A DNA stretch of 54,445 bases from contig JAILRC010000015.1 of the NCBI GenBank assembly GCA_024698485.1, positions 1-54,445 on the forward strand, written 5' to 3'. The position numbers were made by a program, and so were the translations under genes. The notes under the pieces were generated by a model, which was not told the DNA's origin, searched no databases, and saw only the letters and a list, made by a program, of their open reading frames with translations. The stretch is from Lachnospiraceae bacterium (GTDB lineage Bacteria; Bacillota; Clostridia; Lachnospirales; Lachnospiraceae). Below are positions 1 to 8,202 of this stretch, piece after piece (positions within the stretch are counted from its first letter, which is position 1; each line of letters opens with the position of its first letter).

Positions 1-381
1 CATAAATGCGGAGATCTGCGTGGCTGCATCGGAACGATCCTGCCCACAACCGACTGCATAGCTCAAGAGATAGCAAACAATGCGGTCAGTGCGTCTTCAA
101 GGGATCCGCGCTTCGAACCCATCACGGAGAACGAGCTCAGGTTTCTTGATGTAAGCGTGGACATTTTGGGAGAGCCTGAGCCCATAGAGAGCCTTGAAGA
201 ACTGGATGTTAAAAGATACGGTGTGATCGTCACCTGTGGAATGAAGCGGGGGCTTCTGCTTCCCGATCTTGAGGGCGTGGATGATGTGGACACTCAGGTT
301 TCCATCGCCATGAAAAAGGGCGGGATCTCGCCTTCCGATGATTACAGGCTGGAAAGATTCGAGGTTATAAGGCACAAATAG
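1..381 (+). CDS. AMMECR1-domain protein, C-terminal part (5' truncated by window edge)
   Basis: The reading frame is open from the first base, so the gene starts before the window. The visible 126 residues contain the AMMECR1 hallmark LRGCIGT (residues 5-11 of the fragment), a following helix EIANNAVSASSRDPRF, and the end-of-domain motif LLLPDLEGVD. In bacteria this domain is often fused to or beside a Memo-like (extradiol dioxygenase fold) domain and a radical SAM enzyme; here the radical SAM gene follows after 23 nt with its own ribosome binding site, so the trio is probably one operon. The biochemical role of the set is poorly defined. The upstream Memo part, if present, lies outside the window. 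Confidence 0.9.
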   Translation, partial: HKCGDLRGCIGTILPTTDCIAQEIANNAVSASSRDPRFEPITENELRFLDVSVDILGEPEPIESLEELDVKRYGVIVTCGMKRGLLLPDLEGVDDVDTQVSIAMKKGGISPSDDYRLERFEVIRHK

Positions 382-404
382 GCCGTAGGCCGGTAAGGAG
401 AAAA

Positions 405-1277
405 ATGCCCCGTTGCGAAGTGTGTTTCAGACATTGTGATATTAAAGAAGGAAAGCTGGGCTTCTGCCTGGCAAGGACCGTGAGCTCGGGAAAAGTCACG
501 GCCGCAAATTACGGCCGTCTGACGGGTATCGCTTTGGACCCGATCGAGAAAAAGCCCCTTGCCCGCTTCTGTCCCGGAAGCAGGATCCTGTCGGTGGGCA
601 GCTATGGCTGTAACCTTCGCTGTCCTTTCTGCCAGAATTCCGAAATCTCATGGGCGCCAAACGTTAAAGGTTTTACAGACTCCATGGCAGAAAATGTGCG
701 CTTTGTGGCGCCTTCGGAATTGGTCTCCATCGCCGAAAGATACGTTGAAGCCGGAAACATCGGCGTTGCTTTCACTTACAACGAACCCCTGGTAGGGTAC
801 GAATACATCCGCGACACAGCGAAGCTTGTTCGCGAAAAAGGTCTGAAAAATGTCCTTGTTTCAAACGGAACTGCAACTCTTCCCGTACTTGAAGAAATAC
901 TTCCCTTTATCGATGCCATGAACGTAGACCTTAAGGGCTTTACGGAGCACTATTATAAAGATATTTTGGGCGGCGATCTTCATATGGTCAAAAGCTTTAT
1001 CGAAAGAGCGGTAAAGGACTGCCATGTGGAGCTCACCACTCTTATTGTCCCCGGTGAAAATGACAGTGAAGATGAAATACGTGAACTGTCTTCCTGGGTG
1101 GCTTCCTTAAAAGACAAATCCGGAAACACGATCGGAACCGAAATTCCTCTTCATGTTTCCAGATTTTTTCCGAGATTTAATATGCTTGACCGCCCCGCTA
1201 CCGATGTAAGTCTGGTCTATCGATTGGCCGAGGTTGCGAGGGAAAAGCTAAACTACGTTTACACGGGGAATTGCTGA
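405..1277 (+). CDS. amrS: AmmeMemoRadiSam-system radical SAM enzyme
   Basis: A 290-residue radical SAM protein. Cys69, Cys73 and Cys76 (GCNLRCPFC) form the CxxxCxxC motif that binds the 4Fe-4S cluster used to cleave S-adenosylmethionine. An N-terminal cluster of cysteines (Cys4, Cys7, Cys11, Cys21) is usual for this PflA-like subfamily. The motif FTYNEP (about residue 125) and VDLKGF are also typical of it. The start is set by AAGGAG eight bases upstream of ATG. Position directly after an AMMECR1 gene is what assigns it to the AmmeMemoRadiSam group rather than to pyruvate formate-lyase activation; the substrate is not known to me. Confidence 0.9.
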   Translation: MPRCEVCFRHCDIKEGKLGFCLARTVSSGKVTAANYGRLTGIALDPIEKKPLARFCPGSRILSVGSYGCNLRCPFCQNSEISWAPNVKGFTDSMAENVRFVAPSELVSIAERYVEAGNIGVAFTYNEPLVGYEYIRDTAKLVREKGLKNVLVSNGTATLPVLEEILPFIDAMNVDLKGFTEHYYKDILGGDLHMVKSFIERAVKDCHVELTTLIVPGENDSEDEIRELSSWVASLKDKSGNTIGTEIPLHVSRFFPRFNMLDRPATDVSLVYRLAEVAREKLNYVYTGNC

Positions 1278-1291
1278 GGCGAGGGGCAAAA

Positions 1292-1323
1292 ATGACACCA
1301 TAACCCTATCCCCATGGTGTCAT
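1292..1323 (+). other. 10-bp perfect inverted repeat after amrS
   Basis: ATGACACCAT (1292-1301) and ATGGTGTCAT (1314-1323) are perfect reverse complements with a 12-nt loop. It sits 15 nt after the amrS stop, where a terminator is expected, but no T-run follows on the plus strand, so its terminator role is uncertain. Confidence 0.5.
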
Positions 1324-1338
1324 ACCACATTTCCAACG

Positions 1339-1376
1339 AAAAACAAAAAAAAGAGGCAGCCCTTTGGGACTGCCTC
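1339..1376 (-). terminator. Intrinsic terminator of the HExxH gene
   Basis: On the minus strand GAGGCAG (1376-1370) pairs with CTGCCTC (1359-1353), extended by GGG/CCC around a TTT-rich loop, and is followed by a run of eight T (A-run 1345-1352 on the plus strand). It lies seven bases after the stop of the gene at 1383-1958. Confidence 0.85.
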
Positions 1377-1382
1377 ATAATA

Positions 1383-1958
1383 TCATTCTTTGGGTCCGTC
1401 TATGGGCGAACCGTCCGAGGTGTGTTTTATCTTTGTTCTGGTGGTTCCGCCGGAAATATATGCTCTCCCGCACTCGGGACATATGCTTGTGTGGAGAGTG
1501 ACACTGGCGGAGATCAGTTTTGCGTCGGGTTTGCTGCCCTTCTGTATGGCGTTGGCCACATGCTCTCTCTCGTGGGACATTACCACGGAAGCCGAAGCGG
1601 AAGGATCGATGTGCCCGGGAGTCTTAAAGGAAACGTCGGGCTCGTCGGAGCCGTCAACATACTGCCTGTTCTCGCAGGTTTCGCACTTTTCCAGCCCCAG
1701 TCGTTTACGCATCCTCTCCGTTGCGGGAGATTCCATGACCTTTGCCGCATTCACCGCCTCTGCCTTCATGTCCTCGGGACTTTTGGCAAGTCTCACGGTC
1801 TCGGCATTGGAAAAGACTTCGGGGGCTGAGGAAACGGGCATGACCGCCGCGCCTTCATTCACAGCGGAATGAAGAGCCGTGCTTCCGGCAGCTCTTGTGG
1901 CTCCGGATGCGTATATGCTGTTGTAAGCGCCATATGCGCCCACCGCACCGATCATCAT
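1383..1958 (-). CDS. Putative HExxH metalloprotease-like protein (SprA/CJM1_0395-like)
   Basis: 191 residues. The N-terminus is Ala/Gly-rich and low complexity; the C-terminal half has CETC (92-95), the conserved stretch YVDGSDEPDVSFKTP (100-114), the zincin motif HEREH (129-133) and a second CPEC pair (160-163). As I recall, the combination of a Cys pair, a DGSD stretch and an HExxH helix resembles putative metalloproteases annotated as SprA-related or CJM1_0395 family. HExxH suggests zinc binding, but no substrate is known and activity is inference. Start: AAAGGAG lies nine bases before ATG, and a second Met follows at once. Neighbour on the same strand is the EF-hand protein, but this gene has its own promoter. 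Confidence 0.65.
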   Translation of the reverse strand: MMIGAVGAYGAYNSIYASGATRAAGSTALHSAVNEGAAVMPVSSAPEVFSNAETVRLAKSPEDMKAEAVNAAKVMESPATERMRKRLGLEKCETCENRQYVDGSDEPDVSFKTPGHIDPSASASVVMSHEREHVANAIQKGSKPDAKLISASVTLHTSICPECGRAYISGGTTRTKIKHTSDGSPIDGPKE

Positions 1959-1983
1959 ACTGGCAACTCCTTTGATAATACTG

Positions 1984-2012
1984 ATTATACCACTTATGAA
2001 GTTTTAGTGCAA
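1984..2012 (-). promoter_or_regulatory. Promoter of the HExxH gene
   Basis: Read on the minus strand: -35 TTGCAC (2012-2007), 17-nt spacer, -10 TATAAT (1989-1984) preceded by TGG (extended -10). The start codon is 26 nt further down. Confidence 0.75.
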
Positions 2013-2022
2013 ATCGCAGGTT

Positions 2023-3231
2023 TCAGACCGCAAGATCCACGTGCTGAACAACTCCCGCCTGACCTGTGGATTCCTTAAGGAAGAATCCGGTGCGTCTTAC
2101 GGCACCCATGGTGGCGTTGTTGTTAATGGACTTAAGGGAGAAATCCGTCTTGGCACTGCCCAGATAGATGGCACCCACATCTGCCTTTTTAAGATCTAAG
2201 AGAACGTCGTTGCCCTTCTCGTCCTTTGTCCAGATCTTAAGTTTTTTGAAAATCTTGTCGTTTTCGTCGATCCAGCCGTTTCCGTCATCGTCGTAGGCCG
2301 CGAGGTCCTTGAAGCCGTCGCCGGACTTGGTGCCGAAAAGTTCGTTGCCGTCGTTGATCTTTCCGTCTCCGTTCTTGTCAAGAGCCAGGAAGCCTGCTCC
2401 GTCGCGAAGGTCGTGTATGCGCTCTTCCTTACCGTCTCCGTCAAGGTCGAAAAGGAAGGTCCTGTCTTTAAGTTCAGAAAGTCCGCCGTCGGTGTTGATG
2501 ACGAGAGGATCCACCATGGTGTAGGACTCTGCCATCATTGAGCCGTACTCGGCAGTGAAACTTCTGGACATCTCTACCGTAAGATCGAAGCTGATCTCAC
2601 GTCCGTCTTCAGTCTTTACGGATCCTGTGGAACGATAGGCTGTAGCTTCCGTTTCCATATAGAATGCGGACTGTACCGTGATCTTTGTCCAATTGGTCAT
2701 GTTTACCGTATGCTGTCCGGGATTTGCCTGTACCGGAGCACTGACAGTCGCACCCGCTCCCGAAAGATTGCATGCCATGTTTCCCGCAAAAGCAGCCAGG
2801 TTTTCCTGTGCCTTGTTCATGCTCTCGGCAAAACTCTTCATGCAGTCGTTCAAATAAACGGGTGTGCCCTTCTCTCCGCGGATCTTTTTAAGGAGTTCAA
2901 GGATGCGTCTCAGCATCTGTATCTCTCCGTCATCCTCGGTGGGAAGCTCGAGATCTGCCTTATGAGCCTTGTTGGCTTTTACCATGTCTTCAAGAGACTT
3001 TTTAAGGTTTTCTTTTTGTTCCTTTTCCTTTGCCTTGGCAGCTTCCTTCTCTTCTTCGGCGATCTCCGCCTTTTTCTCCCGAAGCTGTTCCGCAAGATTT
3101 TTGGAATCATCGGACAATTCAATTGTGGCAGCCCTGCTGCTCAATACCGTAAGGGATTCCTGCTCTACCTTCTCGTAAGAATAGTATGAGCGTGTTGAAC
3201 TCATAGATACATTTGAAGAATCAATTTTCAT
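2023..3231 (-). CDS. EF-hand-repeat protein of unknown function
   Basis: 402 residues with no signal peptide or membrane segment that I can see. Residues 40-90 are Lys/Glu-rich and probably coiled coil. The C-terminal half carries three calcium-binding-loop-like motifs: DLDGDGKEE (262-270), DKNGDGKINDGNE (285-297) and DDDGNGWIDENDK (314-326), followed by a conserved-looking KIWTKDEKGND/GAIYLG block. Related proteins are, from memory, common in Clostridia without an assigned function. The ATG at 3231 is chosen over an upstream in-frame codon at 3321 because AAGGAGG stands ten bases before it. A sigma-28-like promoter precedes it, so a motility-linked role is possible but is inference. Confidence 0.75.
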   Translation of the reverse strand: MKIDSSNVSMSSTRSYYSYEKVEQESLTVLSSRAATIELSDDSKNLAEQLREKKAEIAEEEKEAAKAKEKEQKENLKKSLEDMVKANKAHKADLELPTEDDGEIQMLRRILELLKKIRGEKGTPVYLNDCMKSFAESMNKAQENLAAFAGNMACNLSGAGATVSAPVQANPGQHTVNMTNWTKITVQSAFYMETEATAYRSTGSVKTEDGREISFDLTVEMSRSFTAEYGSMMAESYTMVDPLVINTDGGLSELKDRTFLFDLDGDGKEERIHDLRDGAGFLALDKNGDGKINDGNELFGTKSGDGFKDLAAYDDDGNGWIDENDKIFKKLKIWTKDEKGNDVLLDLKKADVGAIYLGSAKTDFSLKSINNNATMGAVRRTGFFLKESTGQAGVVQHVDLAV

Positions 3232-3311
3232 AATATGCGCCCTCCTTGGCGATGGGAAAAGTGTATGTGCGATTCCTTTCGCACAGTGCACGAACTTTAC
3301 CTGCAATAGCG

Positions 3312-3339
3312 TTATCGACAAGTGAGGCTTAAAACTTTA
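3312..3339 (-). promoter_or_regulatory. Sigma-28 (SigD)-like promoter of the EF-hand gene
   Basis: On the minus strand TAAAGTTT (3339-3332) is followed after 12 nt by GTCGATAA (3319-3312). The flagellar sigma consensus is close to TAAAGTTT-N11-GCCGATAA, so there is one mismatch and one extra spacer base. The leader would be about 75 nt and contains a small hairpin (TGTGCGA/TCGCACA). Confidence 0.5.
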
Positions 3340-3361
3340 TAGGTCGCCCCAAATTTTTATA

Positions 3362-3497
3362 TTTTTTTCGGGACCACAACGACTTCGTCGTTGTGAGGCT
3401 CCGTAATATGGGACGGACGGGAAAACCTGTTTTCCCTCTCGTCCCGGATTACGGAGCTGTGCCAAATGCACCTTCGGTGCATTTTCCCGAAAAAAAA
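3362..3497. repeat. 136-bp composite palindromic element
   Basis: Perfect 12-bp ends, TTTTTTTCGGGA (3362-3373) and its complement (3485-3496), enclose three hairpins: a 9-bp stem with TTC loop (3375-3395); a long stem of GCTCCGTAAT/ATTACGGAGC (3398-3407, 3448-3457) that continues as GGGACG/CGTCCC and GGGAAAA/TTTTCCC; and a 9-bp stem with TTC loop (3464-3484). Almost every base is in a stem. It carries no ORF. It may be a structured RNA, a small non-autonomous mobile repeat or a strong termination region. Confidence 0.8.
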
Positions 3498-3520
3498 GCT
3501 CAGAGCAAAACACTCTGAGC
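3490..3520 (-). terminator. Intrinsic terminator of pfkA
   Basis: GCTCAGAG (3520-3513 on the minus strand) pairs with CTCTGAGC (3505-3498), seven-base loop, then eight T. It stands 22 nt after the pfkA stop, and its T-run is the A-run that forms one end of the neighbouring palindromic element. Confidence 0.85.
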
Positions 3521-3542
3521 TTATGATTTTTCTTAAATTGTC

Positions 3543-4514
3543 TTAGATTGTCTTCGATACATGAAGCAGGAACGGATCAAGTTCCTTCTTCATGGCAAGT
3601 GCTTCCTCGATGTCGTAATCTACGAACTTGCCGTTCTTGTATGCAACAACGCGGTTTGTCTTGCCTTCGCAAAGAAGTTCCACAGCCAAGCAGCCCATAG
3701 CGGATGCATAAACTCTGTCCTTAGCCGTGGGGCTTCCGCCACGCTGGATGTGTCCGATAATGGTAGCTCTGGTCTCGATGCCTGTTGCAGCTTCGATCCT
3801 GTCAGCCATACGGTAGGAATTACCGATGCCTTCTGCGTTAACGATGATGGTGTGCTTCTTGCCCAGAGCCTTTCTTGCAAGGATGTGCTGAACAACCTTC
3901 TTCTCATCATAGTTCATGAGTTCGGGAAGGAGGATCTCCTCCGCGCCGTTGGCAATACCGCTCCAGAGAGCGATGTAACCTGCATGACGTCCCATAACTT
4001 CGATGATGGAAACTCTTTCATGAGATGTGGATGTATCACGTACCTTATCAATTGCTTCCATAGCAGTGTTAACTGCCGTATCAAAACCGATGGTGTAATC
4101 GGTGCATGCGATGTCAAGGTCGATGGTTCCGGGAACACCTACTGTATTGATGCCACGTGCTGCAAGCTGACGGGCGCCCTGGAAAGATCCGTCACCGCCG
4201 ATTACTACAAGGCCATCAATGCCATGCTTACGGCAGATCTCAGCACCCTTGTCCTGTCCTTCGGTGGTAGTGAACTCCATGCAACGTGCTGTATAAAGGA
4301 TCGTACCGCCACGCTGGATGGTGTCTGAAACGCTGCGGGAATCCATGTCGATGATGTCCTCATCCAGAAGTCCTGCATATCCTCTGTTTATACCTTTAAC
4401 TTTAACTCCGTTCTCAATAGCCGTACGAACAACCGCACGTGTTGCAGCATTCATTCCGGGAGCGTCGCCGCCGCTTGTGAGAACACCGATGGTCTTTACT
4501 TTGCTTTCTGCCAT
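3543..4514 (-). CDS. pfkA: 6-phosphofructokinase (ATP-type)
   Basis: 323 residues, the normal bacterial length. It phosphorylates fructose 6-phosphate to the 1,6-bisphosphate in glycolysis. TSGGDAPGMNAA (13-24) and GGDGS (with Gly at the Gly104 position) predict ATP rather than pyrophosphate as donor. The active-site segment reads PGTIDLDI: both aspartates of the usual TIDND are kept, but the residue between them is Leu instead of Asn. MGRHAGYIA and the C-terminal IGHIQRGGSPTA are canonical. GGAGG lies eight bases before the ATG. It has its own promoter and terminator. A second, PPi-type enzyme is encoded at 41279-42535. Confidence 0.95.
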   Translation of the reverse strand: MAESKVKTIGVLTSGGDAPGMNAATRAVVRTAIENGVKVKGINRGYAGLLDEDIIDMDSRSVSDTIQRGGTILYTARCMEFTTTEGQDKGAEICRKHGIDGLVVIGGDGSFQGARQLAARGINTVGVPGTIDLDIACTDYTIGFDTAVNTAMEAIDKVRDTSTSHERVSIIEVMGRHAGYIALWSGIANGAEEILLPELMNYDEKKVVQHILARKALGKKHTIIVNAEGIGNSYRMADRIEAATGIETRATIIGHIQRGGSPTAKDRVYASAMGCLAVELLCEGKTNRVVAYKNGKFVDYDIEEALAMKKELDPFLLHVSKTI

Positions 4515-4572
4515 AATAAGCCTCCAAAATATAGAGTTTTACGAAAATTAACTGATCACTTTCAAGTTTTGT

Positions 4573-4601
4573 ATTTTACAACGAAACATTTTTTTTGTAA
4601 A
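4573..4601 (-). promoter_or_regulatory. Promoter of pfkA
   Basis: Minus strand: -35 TTTACA (4601-4596), 17-nt spacer, -10 TAAAAT (4578-4573), each with one mismatch to consensus. The leader is about 50 nt. Confidence 0.75.
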
Positions 4602-4644
4602 TATCCAAAAAAGGTAAAATAAAGAAACTTTTAATTAAAGAGTT

Positions 4645-7600
4645 TTAAAACGTAACCCTTATCTGTTCCTTGCCGAACCTCTCCGCCAGTCTGTCGGGAA
4701 GATCGCCGCCAAGGTCAACGGACATGCTTCTTCCAAGTTTTTTCATCTGCTTCTCTTCATCCAAAAAGATCACCACATCCGACTTGCCGTCGGCGGTCTT
4801 AAGGATGTCGATCAGCTCCTTTTCGGCCTTATTGTACTCTTCCATGTTCTTAAAACGAACCCAGAGTTTTCCGGGGATCTCGTCCAGACGGCTGATCTCG
4901 GAGAGGATCACCTTTGCTCCCCGTTCTTCGTCCGTGGAAACTCTTCCCTTTATGAGCACCTTTTCATCCGCAGCAAGGACATTTCTGTTCTTTTCGTAAT
5001 CCCTGGGGAACACCACCACCTCGATGTTTCCGTAAAGATCCTCAAGTTTCAGGAAGGCCATGGTGGTGTTGTTCTTGGTGACCTTTCTGGTGACTTCCGT
5101 GATCATGCCGCCGATGACAACATTCTGACCGTCGTTCAGCTTGATCTCCTCGGTTTCCTCGTCGGGTCTGAAATCCACAGTGGTAACATCGCAATGCTTC
5201 TTGATGATGTCCATATAGTTTTCCAGAGGATGACCGCTGACATAGAGATCCAGAACTTCCTTTTCATAGGCCAGGAGTTCATCCTTACTGAACTCACCCA
5301 CATTGGGAAGCGGTGTCTCCATTGCATCTTTTTCATCCGGCTCCATAAAGTCAAAGAAAGACATCTGACCGGTGATCTCTTTTTTATTTTCGGCGATCAC
5401 ATCGTCCATAATGATCTGATAGACCATGAAAAGCTGTTTTCTTGTGCCCGGCACGGAGTCAAAGGCTCCTGCCTTTATGAGGTTTTCCACCGTTCTCTTG
5501 TTGATGCCTTTGGGAATGCATCGTTTGACAAAATCCTTAAGGGAAGTGAAGTTTCCTCCCGCTTCTCTCTCTGCCTTAATGTCTTCCACCACCTGACGTC
5601 CCACACCTTTAATGGCTGAAAGACCGTAACGGATGGACTTTCCGCGAACAGTGAATCCCACTCCGCTCTCGTTCACATCGGGAGGAAGAACGCTGACCCC
5701 CATCTTTTTGCAGGTGTACATGTACTCGGTGACTTTTCCCGTGTTGTCCATGATGGAAGTCATGAGGGCAGCCATATATTCAACCGGATAATAGTACTTA
5801 AGGAACGCCGTCTGATAGGAAACTACGGCGTAGCAAGCTGCATGAGCCTTGTTGAAGGCATATTTCGCAAAGTCCGTCATCTCATCGTAGATGCGGTTGG
5901 CAACTTCCGCAGAAATACCTTTTCCTTCACAGCCGGGAACGTTCTCTTCCTTGTTGCCGTGAACGAAGTTCTCACGTTCCTTTGCCATGACATCCGCTTT
6001 TTTCTTGGCCATGGCACGGCGCACCAGATCGCTGCGCCCGTAGGAATAGCCCGCAAGGTCACGGACTATCTGCATAACCTGTTCCTGATATACGATACAG
6101 CCGTAGGTGGTCTCCAGAATGGGCTTCAGTTCCTCACAGTCATAGGTGATGGATGCCTGATCCTGTTTTCCGGCGATGTATTTCGGTATGAAATCCATGG
6201 GGCCGGGACGATAGAGGGATATGCCCGCGATGACATCTTCGATGGAAGTGGGCTTAAGTTCCTTCATGAAACTTGTCATACCCTTGCTTTCCAGCTGGAA
6301 GACGCCTTCCGTTTTTGCGGCCGAGATCATGTCAAATACGTTCTTGTCGTCATAGGAGATCTCTTTGATGGAAAAAGGCTTCTCTCCGGGTTTTTTATTT
6401 GCGTTTACGAACTTTTCCGCTTCCTTGATCACCGTGAGGGTCCTGAGCCCCAGAAAGTCCATCTTGAGAAGCCCCAGATGCTCGCACTCCGTCATGTTGT
6501 ACTGAGTGGTCACGGACCCGTCGGAAGCGCATGAAAGAGGAACATAGTCGTCAACAGGCGCGTTACTGATGATGACACCCGCAGCATGCATGGATGTATG
6601 TCTGGGCAATCCTTCCAGCGCCTTCGCCAGATCGATGAGGTTCCTGATCTCCGCATCTTCATCATAGATCTTTTTCAGATCGCCGCTTTTTTTCAAGGCA
6701 TCACCTATGGTGATGTTCAATTCGTTGGGAATGAGCTTTGCCACGGTGTCCACTCGGGCATAGGGCAGATCCAGCGCTCTTCCCACGTCCCGGATGGCGT
6801 TTTTCGCCGCCATAGTTCCGAATGTGACGATCTGGCACACCCTGTCACGCCCGTATTTTTGTACCACGTAATCTATGACTTCCTGACGTCTCTCGTAGCA
6901 GAAATCCACGTCGAAATCGGGCATGGAAACTCGCTCGGGGTTCAGGAAACGTTCAAACAGCAGATTGTAACGTATGGGATCAATGTCCGTGATCTCAAGG
7001 CAGTAAGCCGCAATGCTTCCCGCACCGCTGCCTCGCCCCGGGCCCACGGGGATATCGTGATCCTTGGCATATTTAATGAAGTCCCAGACTATGAGGAAAT
7101 AGTCCACAAAGCCCATGGTATGAACGATGTTTAGTTCATATTCCAGACGCTCCCTGAGTTCCGGTGTGACTTCTTTATATCTCTTTTTAATGCCCTCATC
7201 GCACAGATGCCTGAGATAAGTCCAGGCGTCGTAGCCCTCGGGCACATCAAACTTCGGCAGTTTGTAATTGCCGAAAACAAAATCGTAATTGCATCTCTCG
7301 GCGATCTTCGCCGTGTTTTCCAATGCCTCGGGAGCATAAGGAAAAAGGGCTCTCATCTCCTCTTCGGATTTCAGATAGAACTGACCGCCTTCATAGCGCA
7401 TCCTGTCCTCATCCTGTACTTTCTTCTGGGTCTGTATGCAAAGGAGCACGTCATGTGCCTCCGCATCCTCCGCCCGAATGTAATGAGAGTCGTTGGTGCA
7501 TATGAGATCTATGCCCGTTTCTTCATGCATACGCAAGAGGAAGGTGTTTACGGTCTTCTGCTCGGGGATCCCATGATCCTGAAGTTCCAGGAAGAAATTG

Positions 7601-8106
7601 CCTTTGCCGAAGATCTTTTCAAGGCGCAGAGCCGCCTCCTTGCCTTCTTCGTAAAGCCCTCTCTTTAAATAGCTCGCCACCTCACCCGCAAGGCAGGCAG
7701 AGGAGCATATGATTCCTTCATGGTATCTTTCGAGAACCTCCAGATCCACTCTGGGTTTGTAGTAGAAGCCTTCCGTAAAGCCTATGGAAACGATCTTTAT
7801 GAGATTATGGTAGCCCGTCTCGTTTTCCGCCAAAAGGATCAGATGCCTGTAACGTTCGTCGGACACTGCCCCGCCTTTTTCAAATCTGGATCCCGGAGCC
7901 ACATAGACCTCACATCCGATGATGGGCTTGATCCCTTCCGCTTTGCATGCTTCCCAAAATTCCACCGCTCCGTACATTACGCCGTGATCCGTGATGGCAA
8001 GAGACGTCATCCCCAGTTCCTTGGCACGCTGCACAAGAGGCTTGATCTTGGCGGAGCCGTCAAGGAGTGAATATCCCGTATGAACATGAAGATGTGTAAA
8101 ACTCAT
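4645..8106 (-). CDS. dnaE: DNA polymerase III alpha subunit (DnaE type)
   Basis: 1153 residues. The N-terminal PHP domain starts at once with HLHVHTGYS (5-13) and keeps TDHG and NDSHY metal-ligand motifs, so a metal-bound PHP site is likely. The polymerase core has GRGSGAGS (357-364) and the catalytic PDFDVDF (396-402). An OB-fold segment lies near the C-terminus (MAFLKLEDLYGNIEVVVF). In Firmicutes that also have PolC, DnaE extends primers on the lagging strand; PolC is not in this window. The ATG at 8106 is chosen over one 45 nt upstream because AAGGAG stands eight bases before it and the family begins at this point. Confidence 0.97.
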   Translation of the reverse strand: MSFTHLHVHTGYSLLDGSAKIKPLVQRAKELGMTSLAITDHGVMYGAVEFWEACKAEGIKPIIGCEVYVAPGSRFEKGGAVSDERYRHLILLAENETGYHNLIKIVSIGFTEGFYYKPRVDLEVLERYHEGIICSSACLAGEVASYLKRGLYEEGKEAALRLEKIFGKGNFFLELQDHGIPEQKTVNTFLLRMHEETGIDLICTNDSHYIRAEDAEAHDVLLCIQTQKKVQDEDRMRYEGGQFYLKSEEEMRALFPYAPEALENTAKIAERCNYDFVFGNYKLPKFDVPEGYDAWTYLRHLCDEGIKKRYKEVTPELRERLEYELNIVHTMGFVDYFLIVWDFIKYAKDHDIPVGPGRGSGAGSIAAYCLEITDIDPIRYNLLFERFLNPERVSMPDFDVDFCYERRQEVIDYVVQKYGRDRVCQIVTFGTMAAKNAIRDVGRALDLPYARVDTVAKLIPNELNITIGDALKKSGDLKKIYDEDAEIRNLIDLAKALEGLPRHTSMHAAGVIISNAPVDDYVPLSCASDGSVTTQYNMTECEHLGLLKMDFLGLRTLTVIKEAEKFVNANKKPGEKPFSIKEISYDDKNVFDMISAAKTEGVFQLESKGMTSFMKELKPTSIEDVIAGISLYRPGPMDFIPKYIAGKQDQASITYDCEELKPILETTYGCIVYQEQVMQIVRDLAGYSYGRSDLVRRAMAKKKADVMAKERENFVHGNKEENVPGCEGKGISAEVANRIYDEMTDFAKYAFNKAHAACYAVVSYQTAFLKYYYPVEYMAALMTSIMDNTGKVTEYMYTCKKMGVSVLPPDVNESGVGFTVRGKSIRYGLSAIKGVGRQVVEDIKAEREAGGNFTSLKDFVKRCIPKGINKRTVENLIKAGAFDSVPGTRKQLFMVYQIIMDDVIAENKKEITGQMSFFDFMEPDEKDAMETPLPNVGEFSKDELLAYEKEVLDLYVSGHPLENYMDIIKKHCDVTTVDFRPDEETEEIKLNDGQNVVIGGMITEVTRKVTKNNTTMAFLKLEDLYGNIEVVVFPRDYEKNRNVLAADEKVLIKGRVSTDEERGAKVILSEISRLDEIPGKLWVRFKNMEEYNKAEKELIDILKTADGKSDVVIFLDEEKQMKKLGRSMSVDLGGDLPDRLAERFGKEQIRVTF

Positions 8107-8134
8107 ATCTAAACTCCTTAAGAGTGTTGCTGAT

Positions 8135-8169
8135 AAAAAAACGAACCCCATTCAAAAATGAATGAGGTT
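8135..8169 (-). terminator. Terminator of the ftsH-to-crh operon
   Basis: Minus strand: an 11-bp stem (8169-8159 with 8054+90 to 8144, that is 8154-8144) containing one G-T pair, a four-base loop, then CG and seven T. It lies 34 nt after the HPr-like stop and only 29 nt before the dnaE start. Confidence 0.85.
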
Positions 8170-8178
8170 ATTATACCA
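8170..8178 (-). promoter_or_regulatory. Possible dnaE promoter (extended -10)
   Basis: Minus strand TGGTATAAT (8178-8170) is a full extended -10 element. No good -35 box is seen 17 nt upstream. Transcription would begin near 8163, inside the first arm of the terminator hairpin. Confidence 0.5.
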
Positions 8179-8202
8179 TAAAACAAAAGTTCAAAGAAAC
8201 AT

